A stretch of DNA of 64,000 nt from Chytridium lagenaria (Eukaryota; Chytridiomycota; Chytridiomycetes; Chytridiales; Chytridiaceae): the NCBI GenBank assembly GCA_025449115.1, contig JAHLKC010000024.1, positions 124,001 to 188,000 of the forward strand, read 5' to 3'. This document shows, one piece after another, positions 11,282 through 22,903 of this stretch; the stretch's first letter is position 1, and each line of letters starts with the position of its first letter. The notes beneath the pieces are model-generated. The model was given only the letters and a program-made list of their open reading frames with translations. It ran no database searches and was not told the origin of the DNA. The translations under genes and the position numbers were made by a program.

Positions 11282-13043
11282 ATGCCCTCAGTGAGTCCTT
11301 TTCCTTTTCATACTAAATATTTCTGACACTATATATTTTCACACTTACAGAAATTTATCCCCTCAATTGACGAGGTGAAGAAATTCATCGATGCGAAGGC
11401 TGGCAACTTAATCCCTGTTTACCGTGAGGTTTCCGCAGACCTTTTGACGCCAGTGTCCGCATATCTTAAATTGACCCAGGCCAAAACTGGGAACTCTTTC
11501 CTTTTCGAATCCGTGGCTGGTGGAGAGAGAATTGGTCGCTATTCGTTTATGGGAGCCAACCCCCGAAAGGTTGTTAAAACCGGACCTTCTCAAGGATTTG
11601 AAGGCGATCCTCTTGTCTTTGTGGAAAAGGAGTTGAGCTCATTTAAATTCGTTCCTGTCCCTGGACTACATCACTTCACAGGTGAAACCCTTTTCTTTAC
11701 CCGTATCAATAATGGAAATATGCAATTTCTTACTTTTTTTCCTTTCTCGTTTTTCGAAGGTGGGGCCGTTGGCTATATTTCATACGACTGTGTTAAATAT
11801 TTCGAACCGAAAACTGCCCGTGAATTAAGAGACCCTCTGAAAATTCCCGACTCCATCTTCATGATGTGCGACACCATTGTCATCTTCGACCACCTGCATC
11901 ACCTAATTAAGGTTGTTTCTCACTTCTACGCCGACGAATTGATGTCAAGCGACATGATTGAGGCCGAATATGAACGTGTCATTAAAGAAGTTCAATCCGT
12001 CGTAACTCGTCTCAGCACTGAAGATACTCCCGTCCCAATTCAAGGACCTGTAACCACAGCTGATGCAGAAGCTGTTTCTAACGTTGGAAAGGTTGGCTAC
12101 GAAACTTTTGTTGAGAAGCTCAAGTTCCACATCACCGAGGGCGATATTATTCAGTGCGTCCCGTCTCAGCGTCTTCAAAGAAAAACGTCGCTTCACCCGT
12201 TCAACGCATATCGTCAATTGCGTAGCCTCAATCCCTCACCATATATGTTTTACGTGGATCTCATTGACTTTCAACTTGTTGGTGCCTCGCCCGAGATGCT
12301 GGTGAAAGTGGAAGACAATGTCGTCTTTACCCATCCGATCGCTGGACTCGGAAGAGAGGAAAAACACCTGAAGAAGATGACGCTTTGGCGAAGAACCTTC
12401 TTTGGTGATCTTAAAGAACGCTCGGAGCACGTTATGCTGGTTGATCTTGGCAGGAATGACGTCAACAGGTAATTTTACCTCGTTTGATTCACTTTTGTTA
12501 ACCTTTACTTTATTTTTATTCAGAGTTTGTATTCCAAACACCGTTTCCGTGGACTCCTTGATGCATATTGAGCGATATTCCCACGTTATGCATATTGTCA
12601 GTCACGTCTCTGGTACACTGAGAGCAGGAAAAACCATGTACGATGCCTTCCGTTCTATTTTCCCCGCTGGAACTGTCAGTGGTGCACCCAAGGTTCGCGC
12701 TATGCAGCTTATTGGAGAGCTTGAGCAAGAAAAACGTGGCGCTTACGCTGGTGCCGTTGGTTACTTCTCTTACTCAGGAAACTTAGACACCTGTATCGCC
12801 ATCAGGACCATGATGTTCAAGGATGGATACGTTTATCTACAAGCCGGTGGCGGTATTGTTTATGATTCTGTCCCCGAGGATGAATACGAAGAAACTGTCA
12901 ACAAACTTCGTTCAAATGTTAGGGCTATCGACATGGCCGAAAAATACTATCTCTCTCTTCAGCAAGAGCACAGCATTCCCCAGGAGCAGTTTCTTTTCAA
13001 ACCAACCGTTACGAATCCATTTAAACCTCTAGTCAACCTTTAA
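11282..13043 (+). CDS. TRP2: Anthranilate synthase component I (TrpE), 522 aa
   Basis: Makes anthranilate from chorismate using ammonia supplied by the glutamine amidotransferase subunit, the first step of tryptophan synthesis. Exon 1 is nine bases (M-P-S, 11282-11290). Then come 11351-11681, 11760-12468 and 12524-13043, 523 codons with stop. Seen are the tryptophan-binding region ([17 protein letters not shown]; most relatives read LLES), [38 protein letters not shown], the catalytic-domain motifs [14 protein letters not shown] and [16 protein letters not shown]. Two indels cancel: a base missing at GG 12344-12345 and an extra T at 12401-12403. Between them the conserved reading is [19 protein letters not shown]. 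The 78-nt intron 11682-11759 has no stop and is in frame, so an unspliced ORF looks continuous. The amidotransferase partner starts 17 bp downstream. Confidence 0.95.
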
Positions 13044-13060
13044 ATCAGAGAAACGACAAA

Positions 13061-15502
13061 ATGACGACCTTGCTGATAGACAACTACGATAGTTTTACTT
13101 GGAACGTGTATCAATACCTTTCGGATCTTGGGGCGAATGTTGTAGTGTACAGGAATGATGAGATGACGGTTGAGCAGTGCCTTGCGCTCAATCCGCGGAA
13201 TGTGGTGATCTCGCCGGGACCGGGTCACCCTCGCGACGCTGGAATCTCCATCGCGGCGATTAAAGCGTTTGCGGGTAAGGTTCCTATTTTGGGTGTTTGC
13301 TTGGGCAGCAGAGCATGTTTGAGCTGTATGGTGGACGGTGACATATGCCGGAGAGATTGTTCATGGAAAGACTTCGCCCATTCGTCATGATGGGAAGGGT
13401 CTCTTTGAAAACGTCTCTCAGGGCATTGAGGTTACTCGGTACCACTCTTTGGCTGGTGACCCTAGTACGCTTCCGGACTGCCTAGAAATCACTAGCTGGA
13501 CAGACTCTGGTGTTGTGATGGGTGTCCGTCATAAGGAATTCGTAATGGAGGGAGTGCAGTTCCATCCCGAGAGTATAGCGAGTGAGGAGGGAATGAAGAT
13601 GATCGCGAACTTTCTTCGATGGGAAGGACCTCCTGGACCAACTACAAGAAGAGAGATGAACTTGTCAGGTGGCCTCGGGAAGCCGATGCAGCAAGCAACA
13701 GAAAGCGTCAGCATACATCCACTCCCACTGACGGAATCCCTCTGTCAAAGATTACAAAGCTGAATTCTACTGGGGATGCTCCAGGTCCAAGCAACGGTCC
13801 CAAGATCACTTCGCCCGGAGCCTCGAGCATTTTAAAGGTGATAGAGAAGCGTCGTATTCTCGACGTGGCCACCCAAAGGGCTGTTCCAGGCTACCGAGAT
13901 GACGACCTTCATCGATCCCTTGCACTCGGTCTGGCGCCACCGCAGGTTGATTTTGTGAAGCGGATCAAGGAGGGTCTTAAGGATGGAGCGGATGTCGTGG
14001 TGATGGCTGAGATTAAGCGGGCATCGCCATCTAAGGGTGACATTGACTTGGATGCCCATGCCGCTTCTCAAGCCTTGGAATATGCTCATGGTGGCGCATC
14101 CGTCATTTCTGTTCTAACTGAGCCCACTTGGTTCAAGGGTTCTATTGCGGATATGACGGCGGCGCGTAATGTTGTGAATTCTTTGCCTAACCGCCCCGCT
14201 ATTCTTCGCAAGGACTTTGTGGTCGACCCCTACATGATCTACGAGGCTCGTCTCTGCGGTGCGGATACCGTCCTGTTGATCGTTGCAATCCTTCCAAAGG
14301 AAAAGCTCGCTCATCTTCTCGCTGTCGCGCGGAGCTTGGATATGGAGCCTTTAGTGGAGGTCGCTAACGAAGAAGAGACGGCCACTGCTGTGGAGGTTGG
14401 CGCCAAAGTCATCGGAGTTAATAATCGTGACCTGCATACCTTCACCGTTGACTCGAATCGCACTGTTGGGCTTGCATCCATCATTCCAAAAGACACCATC
14501 TTAGTTGCGCTGAGCGGCATCACTAGCCGTTTAGATGTTGACCGATATGTGTCTGCTGGCGCCACTGGTGTTCTTGTTGGAGAGAGTCTGATGAGGACCG
14601 AGGACAAGCGGTCCTTTATTCGCGAACTCCGTGGCCTTCCCCCTATAGTAGATAAGGCAGTTCCTGTTGGTGAAAGGAATGGTAATGGTACTCTTGTCAA
14701 GATTTGCGGCGTCACCTCAGCAGAGGATGCCTTGGCGGCAGCGAAGGCGGGAGCTTCATTCGTAGGCCTGATTTTTTGCAAAATCTCCTCGTCAGTTGGA
14801 TATTGCTAAAGCTAAGAGCATTGTCGAAGCCGTTCGTGGGGTGGCGTGACCAAGTCAACATCTGTCAAAGTTTCGTACCCGACCGTTTCTGAATCCACAA
14901 AGTCTGTCACCTCTGGTGTGTCAGGTGTGATTTCGTCAGCGTGGTACCGGGGATGCGAACCGTGTGTTCGTTGGGCAGTCACTAACTCCACTGCACCGCT
15001 CTTCGTTGGAGTCTTCCAGAACCATCGGTTTGAGGAAATTAACAAGATTGTGGAGGCCGTCGGTCTGGATCTTGTCCAGCTCCATGGAGATGAGGATCCC
15101 GCTCTGTATGCGCCCATCATCCGTGTCCCCGTCATCAAGGCATATCACATCTTTGAAGGTGATAGCGTTCAAATTGTCGAATCCCGTGTTGCAACTGGGA
15201 CGAATCATCTCGTGGCCGGACTTTTGGATACGGGTGTGAAGGCTTCGGGGACTAACCAAGGCGGGACTGGCACTGTGTTTGATTGGAAGCTTGCGGAAGA
15301 CCTTGTAAAGAATTCCCGCATACCGATCTGGCTTGCGGGTGGGCTTACACCTGAGAACGTTGGGGAAGCTATTAAGGCCGTTAGACCTTGGTGTGTAGAC
15401 GTCTCATCAGGCCTTGAGGCATCAAAGGGTGTGAAAGATTATGCAAAAATTGTCGCCTTCATGAATGCAGTGAAGGAAGTCAATGGCGACAACATCTCAT
15501 AA
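13061..15502 (+). CDS. trpC: Trifunctional tryptophan enzyme: GATase-IGPS-PRAI, ~814 aa
   Basis: A single gene for three activities, as in filamentous fungi: anthranilate synthase amidotransferase, indole-3-glycerol-phosphate synthase and phosphoribosylanthranilate isomerase. GATase (about 13061-13620): [25 protein letters not shown], the catalytic-Cys motif [17 protein letters not shown] and [11 protein letters not shown] (about 13840-14640): [49 protein letters not shown] (about 14690-15500): [46 protein letters not shown]. Five one-base errors must be bridged: missing bases near 13305, 13334 and 13626, an extra T in T6 at 14772-14777, and a missing G in GGGG at 14838-14841. With those the frame is 815 codons with the stop. 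PRAI carries an extra Ser/Thr/Val-rich segment of about 50 residues before FVGVFQN. No introns are seen. Confidence 0.95.
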
Positions 15503-15538
15503 AAGTATATTTGAATTAAAAATTATTTGCGATTGCAA

Positions 15539-18500
15539 TCATTGTTGCGGCATCTGCCATTTGAAGTAGGCGAGGTGTTTTAGTTCAGTGACTCGGACGT
15601 TTTCTGTGCTGAGTACATCATCCATTTTTAGCGGAAGAATTTTAGGCTTACGAGGTGCAGGGCGATGTGGTTCTTCCGTCTGAATAGCAAGCACGCTCTC
15701 TTGATGTGATCCTGACAAAAAAGGGTTCTGCAGCTGCATGCTATCCAATGATGTAAATGTTGAAGAACCGACCCCTTCCAATGAGCGTGAACTACTCGCA
15801 CCATCCACATTTGTCTGCGATAAAGTGGGTACAGATAACTCTAACCTTGATCCCCGAAGATTAATTGATTGACCTTGACTCCCCATTGCGATCTGACTCT
15901 CAGACGAACCGAAATTCCCTCCCATAGTCAAAATGGAAGAATTCGAGGCAAAGTTCTGCGCCGAAACGGAATGATTCGAAAAGTTTACACGCGATCCCGT
16001 TCGTGGACGTGACGTTGCCACAAAATCCACTGTCTGATCCGCAAACATCACAACAGAGTTTGCTCTACTGCTTTGTCTTCCAGCGTTCAAACTTGCGGAG
16101 CGTGTTGCTCGCGCACTGGCGGATCTAGAGCCTGGAGCCACTGTTGATTTCGATGGAGATTTAACTTCAAGTACACTCCCAGAACGGGATCTCGTACGTT
16201 CCACTTGAGAGTCTTGACGAGATCGGCTCAACAACAATTGCTGGCTCCCTACTGCTAGCATGCTTGATGTCTTTGCGAGACTGTGAGAACTGACTGCGGA
16301 TTCTGAGATTCTTGTAGGTTGTTCATATACCAGTGCGACACCACGACGTGATTTTAAGGCAATGCGTTGATGGATTTCTGCCATTTGTTCTGAAGTGAAC
16401 AGGGGACGGTCTTCTTGCTGTTGCTGTTGTGCAACTGTGATTTTTTATCTTGCGACGATGCCGCCGAACTTCCCAACCTCGTCAACTTCCCCATTGGTTC
16501 TGGGGACATTGACAGCGATACACTCCCCAATGTTGCGACATCATTCAAGTCCTTTTCAAACTGATGGTCCTCAATAAGTCCGAGTTCGATCACGGGGTCA
16601 ATAGGTATCCCGGTTGTGAAATCACGGAATGGGAGATCCGCGAACCGTGCAACGAGACGTGACGCCGCCTTTTTATTGCGAAGGGCGGTATCGGCCATGT
16701 GATTAAATTTATAGAACCGTTTGTCTCGTGATGGCTGTGGTTGTTGTGATGATTAAGTCATGTTGAAAATGTGGGTCAAAAACTCACATCTTTACGTCCA
16801 GAATCAGCGTCTATGCCCCATACTTCTAATGTTTGCGCGGATATACCAATTTTTCGGTCAAGCGATATCATAATAGGAATAGTCCGCATGACGCTTGCTC
16901 TCTATAAAAACCGTGAGATAATTGATAAACGACACCTTACGTGTTTAGCCAGATGCCCCGTTGCTCTCTTTGACCTCTGTAATGTTAGGGATTCCGCGGG
17001 TAGCCGCACTCTCCTTTCTACGCCTTCTTCATATTCTTCATCAGGTCCTAAAGCTTCGGTGATGTTAGGTTCACCGCCTTCGCTATGTTCTTGATGGGAT
17101 TTTGAGGTGACGCGATGGAGGGTTGGATGCCATTTCGGCTTCGATTTCTTGGTATTTTAGGGTGCGATATCGGGAGGGGATGCCTTCGTGAAGTAGGAAA
17201 AAGGGAGGTCTCTTTTGGGCTTTCTGATGACATTGGGATATATTTATGGAAGTATAATCAAGATAAATTAAAAAGCAAAACAAAAAGAACAAACATAAAC
17301 ATAATGTCACTCACCTCCTTTTTTTGGTTCTCTTTCACTTTTTCAGCCTCGATGTGCCGTTGATGTGCCTCCTCAAGACGTTGACGTTTCAAACGCGACT
17401 TCTCAGCTTTATCAATGAGCTCTTGCCGGATTTGCTCATGATATTCTTGCCGTCTCATTTCGAGATACCTTATGATGGCCTCCGATCGCTATAATACATT
17501 AACTCTATGCACTCTACGCATGCAGGGCGTTTTTCTTACCTGAAGTTTCTGACGTTCTTCTCGACGCTCAATATCGTGATTTTCATTAAGGGTCTGCGAG
17601 GACGAGGTGGAACTTTTGGCTTTACATGTCCAAGTCTTTTCAAAAAAAAAATAATAACAAATTATGTTATGCAAACTTAACTTTTTTTTTTTTTTTTTTT
17701 TAAAAAAAACCCAACCTATCTGAGTAAGTCACATCACGAGGATCACGCTGCATTTCTACAGCTACCGTTTTATCGCTAAACGAAAGAGACGAGACATCTG
17801 ATTTCGAAATTCCTCGTGTTCCTTTCCACCATCTCCCATTGACCCATTCCTAGATGAAGAATTTGTGTCAGCTGGCTTGTAGGTATCATCAGAGCTGTCT
17901 CGCTTTGCCCGTGCGGATTGATTATCGGAAGTACTAGAAAGGGGAATTGAAGTCGGGCTTGTTCGGGTTGGACCGGGACGTTGTGAGGTGCTTCGACGAT
18001 TGCTTTCGGTACTTTGGGAAGGTTGCTGGGTATTGTTCACGCCTCCTTCTGGATAGTCGTCTTCGCTTAAAGAGGTGAAGCGTTGACTGTCATCCTACAG
18101 CAATATTGGCGAAAGAATAGTAAACGTCAGAGACAAAGCATTATGAAAAAAAAAGGAGAACTGTGGGAAGAAAAGAGTGCATGATGTACCACTACACTTC
18201 TTCTCCCATAACCCATGGAAGTTGCTGCTCTAACAATTTCATGAGGTTCTGGATACCCAACGGAGGCAGATAGAGCCATCCCTGGAGACAGACTGACAGC
18301 TGAATGAATTGCCTTTGCTCCAAGTGCGGTAGCAAAATTCACGATCCTCTCCATCATATCCTCCTCACTGTGCGTTCGAATCCCAATGGACCCTTCAAAG
18401 CTATCAAAATCCCCTCTTTTTGACAAAGACGACACAGTTCGAGCGCTCCCTCGAGCAGGCGTTGCACTTGACGGTAAAGAAGTATCTCCTCCAAGCATTC

Positions 18501-19033
18501 TACATAGCGTGGTGGAGAGAGCGTCGGAATTGGAAGAAGAGGTGGTGTTGGGACGCATAGTGGAACGGGAGGACGCGGAATGAGGTTCGTTAGAAGATCG
18601 GATCCCCGCCAAAACTTCGGGGTGTTACTCCGGCACTGAACCCACGGGTGGGTATGATAAGGTTTGACGAGTTTCCTGTTAAAGCAGCGGAAAGTGATGA
18701 GCGTGGTTCGTTCAAGCGCTGACGGCCTGTGTATTGGTGAGATAGTGTGACGTCGTTATTGCTCCTTGTGGGTGCAGGTATTAAATAATCTGATTTAAGT
18801 GGAAAGTCGTCGTCGCCGACACCTTCACATTCAAAAAGCTCAAGAAATGACGGTTCCTCTTCCGATGCAGAGAACCTGGCAGACATGATATGATCATTTC
18901 TAACCCATTTATCTTGGTTGCTAACATGTTTAAAGTTTTGAACTTTTTCGGAGCTGGTATCTTCTGTACTGTACGTCGTGTTTTGCTCGTGCTGCCAGTC
19001 GTCGTCTTCAGAGTCACTCTCAAAAGCCTGCAT
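15539..19033 (-). CDS. Large multi-exon Ser-rich protein with central coiled coil, function unknown
   Basis: Consecutive minus-strand segments join through introns and small indels. Order: an acidic N-terminus (AFESDSEDDDWQ, from about 19033); a Ser-rich part ending at 18196 (SMGYGRRS); 18094 onward (DDSQRFTSLSEDD); a short exon before the 17.5-kb coil (ERREERQKLQ, MRRQEYHEQIRQELIDKAEK); 17147 onward after a 167-nt intron (NITEALGPDEEYEEGVERR); RASVMRTIPIMISLDRK; then SRDKRFYKFNHMADTALRNK and LVARFADLPFRDFTTGIPID. The C-terminal ~290 residues are Ser-rich and end at 15539. Bridges include an extra G in GGGG near 18605, a missing base near 17805, one near 17597, and a missing A in the A6 run near 16444. 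The block LEVWGIDADSGRKD through DFTTGIPIDP looks conserved, but I cannot name the family. The first ATG is uncertain and the protein may continue upstream into the 19.1-19.8 kb block. Confidence 0.6.
17682..17709. repeat. T19-21/A8 homopolymer block inside an intron
   Basis: A run of about 20 T is followed directly by eight A. It lies within a minus-strand intron of the unknown gene and could form a small hairpin. It is most likely simple low-complexity sequence, and its exact length is doubtful in this assembly. Confidence 0.7.
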
Positions 19034-19087
19034 AATGATGATTGTCAGAAAAATTGTCAATTCTGGCTAATGGAGAATGGTGAGGTT

Positions 19088-19804
19088 TCAAAGCGGTGAC
19101 TGAGACGACGAGTGAGAAACTGGGTTGGGAGGGATACGTTTCTTCTTTTTTTTTAACTCATGTTTCGTTGCTTGAAGAATAGTATCGTCAATGAGATTAG
19201 TTAATAAACTTAGGATGCTGTAACTGTTGCAGTAAATGTATTCATCACACAATGACTTTGTTGCATTGCATATTGACTTCAATGATGGTTGAACATTTCT
19301 ACGATCTCAACAATGGTCTCCACATCAATGTAAGATGTAGTAGATATAGATGAGGAAGAAACAATTTGAACGTCGTCCTCATCTGGGAAGCGAAAGGTGG
19401 ACGACTTATTAGAGAGTGACAGCGAATTCCGTACAAAACTTTTTTTTGAACAAAAAGAAAAAAATGGAAAAGGAAAGCAAGAGCCGTCCCGTCCTCGCAA
19501 AGTACGTCTGTCTGTCTCCTGTCTTGAAACACGCATGCTATCACGCCTAAATGCTAATCTTGGATTGCTGTTCGTTTTATTGGAACTTAGCGAACTTGCC
19601 AACCCCGGCAACACTAAGCTTCTCTTCCACGGGGGCTCTTCGCCGTTGCCGTCTTCATCTTTGGAACAGTGAGTTATCTTTGTGAAATTGGCTCGGTTGC
19701 TTTTCAACGAATAGCCGTTTACTTACGCCCTTCTTTCTGGCGTACTCATTATCAGTACGGCGATCTTTTCGTCTTCTGAGGAGAAGTTTGAAGCCGATAC
19801 CCAT
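19088..19804 (-). CDS. Hypothetical basic/Ser-rich protein, or 5' part of the 15.5-19.0 kb gene
   Basis: Starts at the ATG at 19804 (MGIGFKLLLRRRKDRR). Exon 1 is 19804-19727 (26 codons), followed by a 49-nt GT..AG intron, and the frame resumes at 19677 with ITHCSKDEDGNGEE. Further segments are WKRSLVLPGLASSL, KSFVRNSLSLSNKSS and an acidic/hydrophobic part (DVETIVEIVEMFNHH). A missing T near 19290 (CATCATTG) then links to LKSICNATKSLC, LLTNLIDDTILQATKH and a basic stretch, ending at 19088. A T/A-rich stretch near 19440-19510 may hide another intron. No family is recognised. The next block (AFESDSEDDD) begins right after a TATGCAG acceptor-like site at 19030, so the two blocks may be one gene. 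It is divergent from the ankyrin gene. Confidence 0.45.
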
Positions 19805-20371
19805 TTCAGTCAGCCACACTCTTTACGAAAGAACAGGCTATTTGCATAGCTTCACACTTCCTCTCCTGTATCTTTTGGAATCGTATCGTTTGAATCCAAT
19901 ACATTACCATTGCATCATCTTCGGTCATGCCCGCAGTTTCCTTCTATCGTTCGCTGTTCGTTTCGAGGCCATTATTCCTGCTCCTCCACCTCCTCCACCT
20001 TTCCTGACCTCGCCACTTTGTCAGGGAACCCCGGATATCGTTGCTACCATTTTCACTTAGCAAGGCGACATCGCAAAGGAATGTTTACTGTTTGTAGAGA
20101 TGGGGCTTTGTGAGCAGCGCATACTTCTATATTTGAAAACCTGATCGTATTGACGCTATATTTGAAAACCTGATCGTATTGACGGACTTGCCTGAAGGTC
20201 ATTTTTGATGCAATTTATAAGTATGAAGACGTCCGGCGGTGACGCACTTACGGTTACGAAATTGCGTAAGGATGTGCATTCGGAAATGATTGACCTGTAA
20301 CTAACATTACAGTGGCTCATAGCGCCATTGGATAGTGATTAATAAAGAATTCGCCTTTTGTATCCGCTGTC
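19805..20371. other. Divergent intergenic region
   Basis: About 570 bp lie between two divergent starts. It contains a CTCC-rich stretch near 19980 and the perfect 29-bp tandem repeat listed separately. No gene or RNA is recognised; promoters for both neighbours are expected here. Confidence 0.5.
20127..20184. repeat. Perfect 29-bp tandem duplication
   Basis: The unit starting CTATATTTGAAAAC and ending CGTATTGACG occurs twice back to back (20127-20155 and 20156-20184) without a mismatch. It lies upstream of the ankyrin gene. Confidence 0.9.
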
Positions 20372-22903
20372 ATGAAAGTGGTCGAGGAGAACGTCAACAT
20401 CATGAACTTTCTGTTTGGGTGGTCATCATCCACCACATCAGAACCCGCTGATGCGTCCTCCACAAGGTGGCGCAAAAAGTCAAGGCTCAAAAGCCGACAG
20501 CAGCGTCGTCAGTCCCTTCCCACAGCAGAGTTTGAACCTGCCAGAGACAACCTACCGGCTTCTTCCTCCACATCGACCACCTGGACACACCAACCCCGGG
20601 GTCGCCACCCTTCAGTCCTTTCTACAACCTCACGCACGTCTTCGGCATCCCTGTCATCACACAGTACTATTGGAGATAGCTATTATGGTAGAAGAAGGGA
20701 CAACATAGCTTACGACGAGTTAGAAGAATTGAGGGATGGTACGTCGTCGATATTTCCTCTGGAAACGCCATTTATCCCCCCTCGGACAGTCAGGTAAATA
20801 TGCAACCTAGTAAATGAAATGCTCACGTCAGAGAAGAGCATATAAAGACCATTATTCTTCTAACTACCTCCAGTACATCGCCCCTGATATTGGGATTAAC
20901 TTGTTTTTTAGTGTGATGGACCTTGCAAATTCCTTTTGCCCTCTCTATTGATTGTTTCCCTTTCTTTGAAAGTAACCACGATGCCCATCCAGTCCTAACC
21001 ATGTATTTTACCAACCAATACAGCCTTGCCGACCCAATTACTACAGAGCAAGACCTCCGCCGCGTAATCTCTTTTGCAAGCAACGGCGATCTTGAGGCCC
21101 TCCGTCATCTCCTCAAACGCACCGCCGCACCCGTCGACGCCTCTCTTCCTTGGTCAGCCGTCACAGGTCTCGACTGGCTTGACATTCTTTCAACCGTTCA
21201 CACTCACCCCGTTCCAATGTGGGTTTCTGATATCAACGCGTCCAAGCCCTTGCCAATCAACAAGATTGCAGCGGCCAAAGAGATGTCGATTACCGAGGAA
21301 ATGCAGCTGCTTAGAGATGAAATTGGTATCACGCCTTTGGCGGCCGCGTGCGTGGCTGGGAGAGTAGATGCAGTTAAAGTACTCATGGAAGAGTTTAGGG
21401 CAGATCCTACTGCTTGTGATAACGTAGCATTATTTGTCGCCACTGTCGGTTAGTTCTTGTTCTACAGTTTACATTTGCCTCGTTAACTTTCCAGAAATGT
21501 ATAGGTGGTCACATCCCCGTCATCGAACTCTTGCTATCCTTTGGTGCGTCACTTGAGGCAGCGCAACCAATACCCATATTATCAGAGCCGTCTGTATTTT
21601 CATGCACGACATCCGGTCTATCTCTTAACCCTATGGTGTGGGCCGCCAGAGTCAATAATCTTCAAGCTCTCAATCTTTTTTCTCAACCACAAGTCTTCTC
21701 ACCATTCTTGTTCTATCGCTGCGGAACCTGCTGTGTGGGTACCAGCACTAGAGGCAGCCGCAAGAGAAGGGCATTCAGAGGCATGTCGTAGCATTATTCT
21801 TGCCGTTAAACAGATTGGGAAGGAAAAAGAAGAGCTTGACGTATTGAATGGAGCAGATGGTGTTGGAATGAGGTTTTTTACATCATCGTCCTTTGATTCA
21901 GCGAAGTCATTTCCGGCGAAGCTGGGATGGTCACCTGCATCGTTTGCCGAGAAGACACTGAAAAGGTCATCAAGTTTGAGCGTAAATTCGTCTCCACTGG
22001 TTTCTTCTACGTGGGCTGAGCCAGAGAAACCATATTTGAACTCTTCTGGATGGAGTTTTCTTTTTGATGCTCGTGTGGATGTCGTGGGATCCCAGCCGTT
22101 TCCTGTTCCAATCATGGTTGGATCTCCATTTACCGCGCCTTCCACCCTTTCGTCATCATCAAACTCATCATCCCCCTTCTCCACATCACTTCCTCGTAAC
22201 TTCTCATGCTCTACACACCAACTGTCTTCATCTCCGACATGGACTGTGGCGCTTGGGCCTTGTTCCTCCCCACTTGGCCCTCATTCTATTCACGCTCCTG
22301 ACGACATATCCTCTTGCATACAATCCGCGTCTCTGTCAAAGCGTTCAATTCCCCCCGTCAACTTTCCATCCACACAGCCCTTCAAGCTGCCGTCACGAGA
22401 TCTCGCTGGGAAGTCGTCTCATATTTCGTGCATGACGTGTATGGCCCAGCTCTTGACGCCGGTGCTGCAATTGATCCATACGGGTTTGCAGCATACGAGG
22501 AAGCTCGTGCAAGTCTCTCCACACTCCTCAAACGCAATCTCTCAACGTCTTCATCATCATCTTCAATCTCCCAAACCACTATATGCGACGCACCCACGCA
22601 TAAACTGAGACCCGTATCACTTGCAATATCCTCAAAGCAACGTACGTCAGCGTCAGTCTTTCCGACTGAAATGTTGTCGTCGCCAAGGAATACAGCGAAG
22701 CTGTTTCAGCCACTTGTTGTTACTTCACTGTCAAAAGATCGTCGCTGTTAGGTTCGTCACTGAGGACGGCGAAGAGGGGAACGTCAAGGGCGGATGCGGC
22801 TGAGGCGGTGAAGGCATTAAACCCTGTAGTCGCGGCAGATCCAGAGGATTCTACAGATGAAAAAGGTGTCAGGCAAACATCACTTATAAATGCAGTTGAT
22901 TAG
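20372..22903 (+). CDS. Ankyrin-repeat-type protein
   Basis: Exon 1 (20372, or the ATG at 20402, to 20793) encodes a basic/Ser-rich N-terminus (WRKKSRLKSRQQRR). After a 230-nt intron, exon 2 (21024-21448) gives ankyrin-like helices (LRRVISFASNGDLEALRHLLK, GITPLAAACVAGRVDAVKVLM). Exon 3 starts at 21505 (GGHIPVIELLLSFGASLE, LNPMVWAARVNNLQAL, VPALEAAAREGHSEACR), then a Ser-rich stretch and another helix pair (LSIHTALQAAVTRSRWEVV). Indels: one extra T in T6 at 21686-21691, at least one unresolved shift between about 22190 and 22310, and a missing A in A4 near 22735. After the last, the frame reads to a stop at 22903 (LRTAKRGTSRADAAEAVKAL). Ankyrin repeats mediate protein contacts; the partner is unknown. 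Confidence 0.65.

Noticed and set aside
13061..15502. Calling the trifunctional trp gene a pseudogene
   Set aside because: Each broken segment stays highly conserved in the shifted frame and the errors sit in homopolymers, which fits assembly error.
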